Below, piece after piece: positions 22,262-32,758 of a stretch of 64,000 bases of DNA. Within the stretch, counting starts at the first letter, position 1; each line of letters opens with the position of its first letter. The position numbers and the translations under genes are program-made. Under the pieces are notes generated by a model. That model was not told where the DNA came from. It saw only the letters and a program-made list of their open reading frames with translations, and did not search any database. This stretch comes from Crocodylus rhombifer (lineage: Eukaryota > Chordata > Crocodylia > Crocodylidae), in NCBI GenBank assembly GCA_038503035.1, contig JAVSML010000969.1:66736-130735 (forward strand), in the 5' to 3' direction.

Positions 22262-23002
22262 AACTAGCAGGCAGCTCAAAAAACATACTGTTCTCCAGGA
22301 AATGCCCATCTAGTGCAACAGAAGTCCACTGGGTTCTTAAGAAGAGGAGTAAACCAACAAATCCAGTGCCATCCTCTTCAGCGTTGTCTCTAATCCACTA
22401 TACTCTAGTGTGGGACAATCTGCTGATCTAAGGGCCTTGTTACTGAATAATTTTAGGTAGCTTCTGGAGCTGTTAATCCCTGGATTGGCTACATGCTAAC
22501 GCCTCTTAAGTAGCTTCAAAAACTTGTTATTCAGTCTAACGTTATGCCACTCCATGGCAGGATTATCTCTAGTCTGCCTAATTTTGCTCTTCTTCCATTA
22601 AACTGGAGACATTCTCCACAGCTATTTTGCTGAAGTTGAAGTCCTCCAGTGTCCTGGGAGGCAGTGGGCTCTTGTAAGTCAAGAAGGGGACTCCAGGGTA
22701 CAGCAGGGCTGGACATGGCACTTCCGCCTCACTGCTGCCACCAGACAGAGCCAGTGCCACAGCCCTGGGACACCTGGTGGCTGCAGTGCCCCCCAGACCA
22801 GCTCACTGCTCCAAATACCTGGGCCAGACTCAGAGCACAGTGATTGTGGGGGCAGCGGGAGAGGTAGCAGGCTTCTGGTCATCCCTCCCACTGACTCGCA
22901 ATTGAACCTGTGCCCAGCCCTGCATGCTGCTACAGTAGATCCCTAGCCCAGGGCCTGCATCCCCCCAAAATCCAGACCCAGGCCCCAGCGGGCCAGGCAG
23001 CT
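22262..23002. other. AT-rich spacer then start of third GC-rich island
   Basis: 22262 to about 22620 is ordinary. From about 22640 the sequence becomes GC-rich and continues into the inverted repeat at 23003. GCCAGTGCCACAGCCCTGG at about 22751 recurs near 23275 as a direct repeat. No gene. Confidence 0.45.
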
Positions 23003-23648
23003 GGAGCAAGGTAGAGTTCAGCAGCTGCAGCACAGCAGCGGTACAGCAACCTGAGGCCTGTCCCTGCTGACACCGTGCTCTGCCAGGCTGTGCAAGGTCC
23101 AGCCATGAGCTCCCCACACTGGGCAGTGGCTACCATTGGCAGGTGCCTGAACCTGGCATAGTAGCCAGGCAACTCCATGCATGGAGCACAGCGCTCATCA
23201 CTGCCCATCCCCCAGGCATGTTTCCAGACCAGAACGAGGAGCAGGATCTACTCACTGTTCCTGCTGGGCAGGGCCAGTGTCACAGCCCTGGAGCTCACTC
23301 ACTCTGCTTGGGCTCAGTAGTCCTGGAATGTGCCTGGAGGGAGTACAGAGACAGGACTTCCTGTCCCCACCAAGCTTGAGTGGTGACTATGAACAGCACA
23401 GCCTCCCCACCAGCTCTCTCCAGCCACAGCCTGGATGGGCAGCACCAAACCCCATGTTCCATGCACAGAGCCACTCAGCTGCTGTGGGAGGATTCAGGGG
23501 CTTCAGATGCCTGCTAACTGTGGCCACTGACAGGCAAGTCAGGCAGGGGGAGCCAGCAGCCAAACCCTGCACAGCCCAGCAGAGCACGGGGTCAGCAAGA
23601 ACCAGCCTCAGGCTGCTGTGCTTCAACTGTTGAGCTCTGCCCTGCTCC
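23003..23648. repeat. Long imperfect inverted repeat, ~220-bp arms
   Basis: The left arm, about 23003-23221, matches the reverse complement of about 23419-23648. Anchors are GGAGCAAGGTAGAGTTCAGC with GAGCTCTGCCCTGCTCC, CAGCACAGCAGC with GCTGCTGTGCTTC, GACACCGTGCTCTGCCAGGC with CAGCAGAGCACGGGGTC, and CACTGCCCATCCCCCAGGC with GCCTGGATGGGCAGCA. The spacer is about 200 bp. Matching is less tight than in palindromes A and B, suggesting greater age. Confidence 0.75.
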
Positions 23649-23690
23649 AAATGCTCGTCCACAGTGCAGTGTACGTCCAGGTCCTGGGGA

Positions 23691-23849
23691 CCCAATCCTT
23701 TTTTTCCTCTGGAGCTCACCGTTCCACTGCCAGCTGGCCAGGCGGTGATGGAGCTCCAAGGGGCACAATCCTTTTTGGAGCTCAGGTGGTGCCCAGCTGG
23801 CCAGCAGCCCAGGTGGGGGTGACAGGCTCCAGAGAAAAAAAGGATTGGG
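23691..23849. repeat. Hairpin bordered by the shared 16-mer
   Basis: CCCAATCCTTTTTTTC (23691-23706) and its exact reverse complement (23834-23849) border a hairpin whose inner arms include CCAGCTGGCC and GGAGCTC. A further partial copy CACAATCCTTTTTGGAGCTC lies at about 23765. The same 16-mer occurs in palindrome A at 18307-18322. Confidence 0.85.
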
Positions 23850-24372
23850 ACTCTCAGAACTCAAGCACTGAGTTGGCTGTGAGAAGCATTGTAGGCATTG
23901 AGCACTCCAGGGCTTCAGTGCTCGCTCTGCCCAGCTATAGCAGTAAGCCTGTCCTGCACCTGCTCACCAAGCCTCCAGTGGCAAGTCATAGCTGTGCAGG
24001 TGAAGGACAGTCAGAGATGGTCTTTTGCCTTAAGGTGCGACTGCTCCACTAACCTGAACAACACTGAACTGATTAACATTCGTTTGTTTTACAGTATAAG
24101 GTGTAATAGGAACAAAAGGAACAAATGCCAAGGCTGTGGTGTCCAGTTTGTCTGCCCATTCAGTTGACAATTACAGACACAGCCTCTGTGTTCTCCTGAA
24201 CTTCAACTGTCCCCAGCAGAGTGGATCTGTCCCTGAAGAATATTATCAGGATACAGATTAATCAAAGCCATTATTCCAGCTGTTTTCTGCACTAGCTGGG
24301 GCTACAGAAAGGAGTGCCAGCAGCAGCCTCATAAGAAACAATGGAGATTCCATTGTGAGCTTGGTGCTCAGA

Positions 24373-24628
24373 GGACATGTCTAGACGAGACACTAAATGA
24401 ACACTAGACTAATTCTACTGTGCATTAGCACATCACGGCAAAATCTGTGCTATTGTGCTAATGTGCAATAGTATTAGTCTGCTGTGCATTAGTGTCACTA
24501 AAAAAGCATGTGCCAGTGCCACTGCACAGCAGCACTGATTACCGTGCGTTTAGTTAGTACCTGTTATTACAGGTACTAAACTTAAGGCACAGTAACTATA
24601 AGGCATTAATGCAGGTGTAGACATGCCC
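24373..24628. mobile_element. Short MITE with 3-bp TSD (AGA)
   Basis: The left end is GGACATGTCTAGAC. The right end, reverse-complemented, is GGGCATGTCTACAC. AGA flanks both ends (24370-24372 and 24629-24631). At 256 bp it is non-coding and enriched in GTGCATTAGCAC-like wording. Terminal design agrees with the elements at 4459, 12812 and 20970. Confidence 0.7.
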
Positions 24629-24631
24629 AGA

Positions 24632-25239
24632 GTGTGCTTGAATCTGCTAAGGCAGAAAGGCTCCTGGAAAGCACCCTGTGGACATGCAGTACCACATCAT
24701 CATTTCGTACTTACAGTCACAGATGTGAGCTCTGCAGGCATCCAGACCATCCTCCAAGACCTGAAGGAGGCTCCTTCCCTGCAATACACTTTTCAGTGCT
24801 TGCCACAGCCCAGTCTTAAATGACCCAAGCCCAACAGCTGCAAATACACCATCCTGGTATGATATTCAAAGCCCCATCTGTTCACTTTGTCTACTTATCC
24901 AGCCTATGCTTATAGCAAAAAAGTGTGCCTCTCCTGCCCCTCAATCAGAGATGCCAGATCCCACTTCCTAGGTTGTGGCCCCTTGACAGGTGCTTTCTCC
25001 TGAAATATCCTTTACAAGAAGAAAGGCTTCCAATCAAACCTGCAAGGACATCACCTTCTCCTCAGCAAACCCTCTGCACAATTGCCTTTTCCTGTCATGT
25101 ATCCAGCCAGGTAAGAGAGCTAAACTCCTCATTACTGCTGACTTACTAAGGGTGAGATTAACACATTAAAATTTGCAAGTGCTAATCATAAGGAATGTTA
25201 GTTGGTGTTAAGGTTATCAAGAGCTAAAGATCGGTAACA
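24632..25239. other. Unannotated stretch
   Basis: No gene or repeat recognised. Short frames only. Confidence 0.4.
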
Positions 25240-25491
25240 TGTTAAGGGTTAATACTCTCTGTCTTACCTGCACTTCTCAGACTTGGCATTAGAGGGCTGG
25301 GGAGTAGGGGTATGTCTGAGCCCTGACACCTAGGCCAAAAGGGGAGCAGCATGCCTGGAGATGGAGTTGCATGGATATGGGGCATGGGGGAGGACTATGT
25401 AAAGACTAGTTATTTAAAACTATTGTATTTAACTGAAGTTAAATAAAACAGAGAAAAAATAAAGACTCCAGGCTCTCACTTTTTCCATTCA
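25240..25491 (+). mobile_element. Possible LTR remnant
   Basis: It begins TGTTAAGGGTTAATACTC and ends TTTTTCCATTCA. Two polyadenylation signals AATAAA (25442-25447 and 25458-25463) come before GACTCCAGGCTCTCACTTT, like an R-U5 junction. A TATGTAAAG box lies near 25395. Immediately downstream GTGGGTGGTGAGAGAAAG could be a decayed primer-binding region followed by GC-rich leader. No TSD or second LTR was found, and a gene 3' end cannot be excluded. Confidence 0.35.
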
Positions 25492-26346
25492 ATTGTGGGT
25501 GGTGAGAGAAAGTTGGGCCCTGAGGAGCCCCCTACCCCAGCCGGTGCAGCCATTCCTTTGGCTTGAAGCTGGGGGAGACCAGAATAAGCTGCAAGGGGTA
25601 CTGTCCTGCAGGGGGTTGGCACAGGTCTGGGGGGGACTGCGAGGGGGCACTGAAGAGCCTGTCCATGGGTTCCTTCCTGGTGGGGGTGGGAGGATGGTTC
25701 TAGTACCCCAAGCCCCGTGCTAGCCTGCCTTTTCAGCCACCCCTAAGCCCAATGTCCCCTCTGGGGTAGCCGGGGACAGATTCTGCCAGTGTGTAAAGGG
25801 CACTTGGCACTAGTTAACAAACCTGAATGTGCAGTCTTTCAAATTTTAAGCGCTCCTACCAAGAGCAAATTGTAACATGTAATCCCACTTTAAAACGTAG
25901 GCATAGCCTATTGCATCCACCTTCTACCCTCTCTCCTGCACTCCACCCTTCTCTTTCATCTCATCCACCTCTTACATCTTATCATTTAACTCCTTGGCCC
26001 AGAAACTATCACACATTATGTGTTTCATAGAGCCCAGTCAGATTGTGGCTTTTAGCTGCTATCACAATAGAAATGTTAAGTAGTCACACCCATTAAAAAA
26101 TCAGTACCCGTTCCCTTCTGCCAGGTAGACTGTTCTAAAGCCTAAAGACATGTCTTCACAGCAAAGACGTCACCAGCAGGGGCAGGAATTTTTTACTACT
26201 CTGACTTCCCGATATTGGTTTTCCAAGGTAGGTCTCTGCTACATGCTGGGCATGTCTGTCCCTAGTGGGCCCCAGTACAGAATATGATCTAAGCAGGGGC
26301 AATTCCAGAGGGGTTGTGACAGCTTGGTCACACCCCACCACATTTG
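25492..26346. other. GC-rich leader-like then unannotated sequence
   Basis: About 25492-25790 is GC-rich and may be internal sequence of the LTR element. A CT-rich tract lies at 25915-25985. No protein domain is recognisable. Confidence 0.35.
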
Positions 26347-26490
26347 TTTTCATGTGGCTCTGGAGCCCAAGGGTTGAGTACTTCCAAATTCAGCGGGGTG
26401 GTGACAGCAGCGGAGGGGAAAGGAGAGGGAGGAGGGAAAGGGCAAACATCAGCAGTGTTCACTCCCTGGGCTCCAGAGCCATGTGAAAGC
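26347..26490. repeat. Inverted repeat, ~34-bp arms
   Basis: CATGTGGCTCTGGAGCCCAA (26351-26370) pairs with GGGCTCCAGAGCCATGTGA (26468-26485), and pairing extends a few bases each way. The loop of about 75 bp is purine-rich. AGGGGTTGTGACAGC near 26310 recurs as GGGGTGGTGACAGC near 26396. The structure resembles a small foldback element. Confidence 0.75.
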
Positions 26491-29400
26491 AGAGGCTCCA
26501 GCCTCACCCCACCTGGATTAGCTGCTGAGCACAGAGTTTAATGTGCATGGATGGCACATCAAAAGTGAGAGGCCCACACCCTCTTTGCCCTATTCCTGGT
26601 TTCTGTACTGGGTTGAAGGGATCCCTGTGATACAAAATGTATTCAGCCTCACTCCTCCTGCCATTAATTACATGCCATTACTCTAGGCTCTGTCCCCTTG
26701 TCTCTTCCTAGGTTGACTTTGGCTGCTCTGGGATGGCAGCTGCTGGAGGCAAGCACCAGCACCAGCATGTAATGTGATGCAGAAGAGAAATCGCAGCAAG
26801 GATAAATTAAAAAAATACTAAAATAAAATCCTCCTGATCAGTATGCCTGCCATTTAAGCAGTATTAAATACATTAAAACTCAAGCTGCACGCTGACTTAA
26901 TTAAATGAGCCAATTGAAAAGTTCCTGCCAAGTATTAGTTTAAGGTAGAAAATACACTTATTTGGGAGCTTATGCAGATTGAATTTGCATGGCCTTATGG
27001 GAAATGCTAAGCATTTTTTGGAAGACTTGCATTTTGGAAATTTATTGCAGTGATTTGAATTTTGCTTCATTATAAGTGTCAGACTGTCTCTGCTAGAATA
27101 GGTATGTTGGCTTTTCCCTAGGTTAAAATATCCCTTTTGAATTCATCTCCTTTCAAAGTCCCAGCGAAAAGACTCCTAATTGTCAGTCACTGGAGGTTGA
27201 CGGCTTCCGTTTGTCTGTAGGACAAGCACTTTAAGGCTAACCCTGGATACAGGGCAACTTAGAATTATTTCAAATTAGAGACCACAATTGCTAAAAACTA
27301 AGTCTCTACTATTTTCCTTTGATCTTAGAATTTGAGCTGTTGTGTGGCCAACACTAACATGATTACTGGAGTGGAAACCCCAGAACATATGGTTCAGGCC
27401 TAGTTTACATTAAGCATTTCTCAGCCACAAGTAGATTCCAACCATGAGCTGGTTGAATATTGAAATAATTGATTTGCAGCTTTTTTCCTGAATCACACTG
27501 CTAACTTTGACTCAGTATCTATCTGAGATATTTAAGTGGATTCCATTAATGAATTATCTAAAGATCTCATAATCTTCAGTGGATTTAATGCATCCCTCCC
27601 TCCCCCCTTCCAAAGCTAAAGCTGAGGGAAATAACGGATTTTGTGTTATGCCAGTAATTTCAAAAAGTTAGAAAACTCATTTTGAGATGAGGCAAAAATA
27701 AACATTTTTTAAAATTAAAAACCCAATTTTTAGAAGGGATTCAGGTGCCTTAACAAGCAGATAGCCACCTAGGTGCTCTGTCCAAAGCCACAGTGAGGGC
27801 TGTGGAAGAGCAAGGACCTAAACCTCCCTTCCTTCCTCACCATCACAGTTTGAAACACAACTTTCTTATTAGTGCCAGATAATGAAAGTGGTCACTGATG
27901 TCTTACATTTTTATGAATTATTTGGACATAGATTGATTTGCATTAATTTCCATTGACAAGTCTCTTGTTCAGGCATCCAGTCAAAGAGCAGAAATGATAC
28001 CATGCAACTCAAAAGGTCAGACAGATGATTTGAACAAGGTTTAGTAATACTCAATCGGAACAGCTTGCGCAGGCCCCAGAGGATGAAAATTATTCAGCGG
28101 AGTTACAAATTTTGTTAATATTTTAGAGAAAATTTTGCCTTTTTGGAGTGGAGGGAAATCATTAAAATATGAAAAATTTCCTAATCGTATTGTTAGCTGG
28201 CTGAAAAATTGCAGGGAAAAGTAAGTATATCACTGATTTTTCCCCACAAATTTTGAAATTTTATAAAAGTATTAAAAGTTTAAAAATTGTGAGCATCTCT
28301 ATTATTTGTTACTACCCTAAATAACAAAAACATTTGATGATATCTGGATCAGGTCATGAACAACTTGATAAACTGACAGAGTGAAATCTGCATTTAAATA
28401 TTGCAGCTAAGTGCACATGGCAGCTATCTACAGTGAATATTTCACTCAGCTCTGCCACATCCTTCCCTGCCCTGTTCTGAAGTGACCAATTTTGGAACAA
28501 AAGGAGAGGTTATTCTCAATGGCTCATACAGTCCTTGGCCTCTCTGAGAATGAGGCTGACAACAAGACAGACAATTAATGCCAATTGTGGTAATATTTTC
28601 TGTGAACTAGATACCTGGGTAATAAAATCCAAACTGAGATGAGCAGTACATTTCCCATAAATTAACAAACCATTATCACCTGGTTATGATTTTTGGTCAC
28701 TAATGAGTCTGGTCTAGTTCAAACCAGTCACCTAGAGGTTAGAGCTCTCTGCTACTCATCATTAGTCACCTCCTGAGCCAAATGTCTCCTGCTTCTGGGA
28801 TCATTTGATGAATGTAGCTCAGTTAGCTGATTTGTGGCATACCGCAGATACAGCAGTTGTTGAATCTACATGTGGCTAAAACATACTAGTTTAAATTATG
28901 ACCAGAACCATATGGGCATGAAGAGGAGGCTTCACACCAGCAAGGAGGCTGTGGAGGCTGTGCTCAACCAGGAATGTCAGAGATCAGGTGTCTGCTTAGA
29001 TTTGTGCTTAGACTTGCTGACGGTGCTAAAATACTTTATTCCAGAGCCAACTCAGAAATTTCAACTGCCCCTAAGCAAATAGATTAGGCAGTCAGATGTA
29101 GGGGCTAATGCCGGATTTTCCTAGTTTGCTAGGAATGGTTTGTAAATATCATTTATAGTAAAATTCAGCCAAATGTTTATCCATGCTTCCCTGAAAACAC
29201 TGACCAAAATGTGAGAGGATTTAATCAGGTCTGGGCTTTTACATCAATGTCCTAATTGCTGCACCATGGAGGGAGTGTGGAGGCGGGGCTCCCTTAACAG
29301 CAGCTGGGACACTGTATTGCACCTTCTTTTGAACGAGACATGGGGCTCAGTTCTGTTCCACCTCTATTAGGCACTAAACTGTGATCCTATTCCATCCTGC

Positions 29401-30136
29401 AAGTCTCTGAAAATCCATTAATGTATGTATTTTTGTAAGTGCTCTTGTCTTAGCCTTAAAACTAAGTCACAAAAAAGTCAGGGGGTGGCTGGAACCTTCC
29501 CACCCTCTGTCACCATTTTTCCGGGACTTGGGCAGAGTAGCATGGAATCACATATACGCATCGACATATATAGGTGTCTACTTATGTACCTAATTGGTGG
29601 AACAGGACATGGCTTTTTTTTCCTCTTGTGAGCCTGATGACACATTTGCAAGAGGAAGTTTGGGAATTCTGGCACCAAATTCCACCACAGGTAATTACAG
29701 CCGGCAGCTTCCATGTTTCCTCTCAAATTTCAATTTGATATACTCTGTAATATGTTCACGTCCTGTTCTAGAATCCACTTGGTATTCCTGTGCTTTCTTC
29801 AAAAGCTGTTACATTCCCCACCAGAAGCAGATATACTACAGAGGTAGAAGGAAAGGTCTTTCTGCATCCACTATAAGAAACAATTAGAAATGACCGACAT
29901 TGTGCAAATGCAAGGAAAGGTTATCAGAATCATCCTTGCTATGAATGGAGAGAGAGACAGAGAGAGAGCTGCTGTAAGATGTTTTAAGAGCCCCAGGGAG
30001 TTCATTATAGCTCTGTAGCCGCACCATGAGAAACACTGCTCTGCACCCATGATTGTGATAAAAAGGAAGGGAAGGTGTGTATCTAAAGGGACTCAGGCTC
30101 AGGGCATTCCCAGATATGAGACAAGATACTTTACAG
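26491..30136. other. Unannotated stretch, possible conserved non-coding block
   Basis: No gene recognised. 26860-27100 is AT-rich with TTAATTAAATGAG and an octamer ATTTGCAT at 26983-26990, wording often seen in conserved enhancers but not evidence of function on its own. The remainder, including frames at 28870 and 29594, shows no domain. Confidence 0.35.
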
Positions 30137-30323
30137 CAGGGGTGGGCAATTATTTCAGGCAGAGGGCCACTCGCTGAGTTTTGGCAAGCCATTGAGGGCT
30201 GTATGACAGGCAGCCAAGGGCAGATAAATATTAATTTTCTAAATTTTTTAGGGGCCCCATGGGCCAGATAGAATGGCCTGGCGGGCTGCATCCGGCCTGC
30301 AGGCTGCATTTAGCCCACCCCTG
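30137..30323. mobile_element. hAT-type MITE with 8-bp TSD
   Basis: The left end CAGGGGTGGGCAATTATTT and the right end, reverse-complemented, CAGGGGTGGGCTAAATGCAG are inverted repeats. The flanks CTTTACAG (30129-30136) and CTCTACAG (30324-30331) are an 8-bp TSD with one mismatch. The 187-bp interior includes GGGCCAGATAGAATGG and GCCTGCAGGC. Non-autonomous. Confidence 0.9.
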
Positions 30324-30369
30324 CTCTACAGGCTAGAGAGGGAGAGGGGGAACCTAGCGTCTGCATTTA

Positions 30370-30425
30370 CTGACTGACATTGGTCTGTGTGGCCCTGGGC
30401 AGATCACTTCACCTGTACTCTAGGT
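30370..30425 (+). repeat. Possible MIR fragment
   Basis: TCTGTGTGGCCCTGGGCAGA followed by TCACTTCACCTGTACTC resembles the TGTGACCTTGGGCAAGTTAC part of MIR. Too short to be sure. Confidence 0.4.
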
Positions 30426-32748
30426 CCAATGATTTTCAGAAGACCCATGTATGTGTTTGCACAATGGGTATAGTAGTGCACATGTTGGTTACATGCTGTA
30501 GCTTTTATACTGCAAAGCCACATATGAAGCCTCTTACCCTGCAGCTCCTATCACCAGATAGTCCAGGTTATCTATCACCTGGATGACTGTGAAAATGTGT
30601 CCTGCAGACCCTCACACTGAAGCAAGGTTGGCACACTCTCATCCCAAATATGATGATGATCCAGTTAGGCCTTACACGTTTTCTCATGGTCTGTCCAATC
30701 GTGTGTGTGTGCAGTAGGTCCCTGGGAGGGGGACAGGTGTGGAGAAAGAAACAGGATGACAAACCATTACACTGACATATGCACTATGACCAGTTCTCCA
30801 ACTGAGTGACCTGCCATGCCCTCAGCATCATCTACATTTGTTTGTGGTTTTCATGCCCCAATAGCCAGAGCAATCAATTCCTGCTCCAGTAAAATACCTG
30901 TCACATTCTCAGCAGCAAAATCCTTCACTGGGGAAAACAGCAGGGGAAACTTTCCAAATTTGTTTTGTTTTCGCCTCATAAATCTCTCCATCCCTTCCCA
31001 TGTAACATCAAGAACACTTGAGATCATTACAAAAACAAACACCGCATCTGGGGGCTTCCCAACCTGCCGCTGTGTGTTTTATTCAGAAGGCTGAAGTGGA
31101 TTTATTTTCTCTCTGACTGGAATCGAGAGAGGGGCCCTTGCCGGCATCATAACCACACCAGCAGTTATGTCTTTCAAGAATCTCTCCACAACCCCTTAAG
31201 TCTCAACTTCAACTTAAAAGAACTTAAGTAAGTGCTTAAAACCAGCCCTGTTCAGCTAGTATCCTTAAGCAACTGCTTAACTTTAATCTCCTACTTAGGT
31301 GTTTTGCTGAACTGAATCACTCCATTTATTTAGGTGAACCTCTCATCCACTTTAACACCCTGCTCCCCACCCCATTCTTTACTCCCTCATTTTCCCTCTG
31401 TTCTTCCCTCCCACTTCCACTTTCATTAACTCACTTCATCTCCCGCTTTCATTTTTCCTAACCCTCCGTCTCTCTTTTTCACGCAACCACTTTCCTTCCC
31501 CCTCCCCTACATCAGACTCGCCCTTTTCTCGTGCATTGCAAAATAAAGGAAACTAAATATTTTCCATTATTCAAAGCACATGGAAATCACCTCCTTGTCA
31601 TTCCATTTTGACACTGAAGCTTTAATTAGGGGAAGGCTCTTGCTCCCTTGGTGCAGCTCTGCTGAGGCTGGCTCTGCCTCTCTCCTCATATATTTGCATT
31701 CTAATTAGGGAGTCAGGTCCCCAGTTCTACTGCTGCTGAAGTAAAAGATGGAGAAGGGGAAACTTATCTCAAGCCCTGGAAAATAAATGAAGATAGGCAA
31801 GGTGCAGAGCAATCCTGACCACTGGAGGTAAGTGAAAGTGTGGTATAGTTTGCCATATAAATTGTGCATGTACAGTGCTCTAGGCAATTCAGTGTCCACT
31901 GGTTTCTCAGCCTTTCCATACAGTGTCACGTTTCCAAACACTCCCCAACCACAATGAAAGACAAAATTTCCAAGAGCTTCCAGCCTCCCTAACTTGCACA
32001 TGGCCTTATGATAAATGGTTCTCTCACTCTTTATTTGTATTATCATAGTGCTTATACAGTGCTGGAGGCTGTCTACACTCATAGGAAGACAGATCTCTGC
32101 CCCCTAAAATTTGGTATCCATTCATCCACCCACAACACTCTGCCTCTTCCTATGTAGGCATGATCTCTCATCCTATCGTGTGGGGATCGGTAGAGGTCAG
32201 AGGACTGTACCATCAAATCAAGGCATTGCTTGGTGCAAGTACCAGCAACCTCCCAACCCTTTGTTAAATTCAAGGATGCTTATAAAATACAGAGCACTTG
32301 ACCTGCAGGCACTGGACACTAACACATGAAAACTTGGAGGAGGATGTTTCTGAAATGCCTCATCAGGTCCTGGTCACTGGTTAATGAAATTACCAAGAGA
32401 AATTGCTTTCTCATCCCCTCATTTTTGCCCCTCCTCCTCCTCCTCAGGTTTCTGCCACCCTTCTTTTAGTGGTACTAGGCATGTTGTTTCTCCCAGTGGC
32501 AGCTGGGATCTCATGGGAGCATTGTAAAGCTCTGATCCTTGGTCATTGGTGTACCCTTTCTGTGCCCTCTGCCCCCAATGAGCCTAGTGGTAGCAGACAT
32601 GGGGAACAATTTGGGGAAAGATGAGCCAATTTGAGGCCACCTGTAAACAGGAGCAGCTCCATCACTCCCAGCTTCATTCTCTGGGTCAAGAGTACAATCA
32701 ACAGCTCGGCATATTTCTCTTAGCTACTTACTGCTGATAAATGGTTTC
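30426..32748. other. Unannotated stretch with CT-rich tract
   Basis: No gene recognised. A polypyrimidine tract spans about 31355-31525. It is followed by AT-rich sequence with TTTAATTAGGGG, ATTTGCAT (31692-31699) and CTAATTAGGG, a plausible but unproven conserved non-coding block at about 31540-31730. Confidence 0.4.
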
Positions 32749-32758
32749 NNNNNNNNNN
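32749..32758. other. 10-N gap between inverted flanks
   Basis: The gap sits exactly between ATGGTTTC and GAAACCAT, an 8-bp inverted pair, so the missing bases are the loop of a hairpin or a scaffolding join. Confidence 0.95.
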
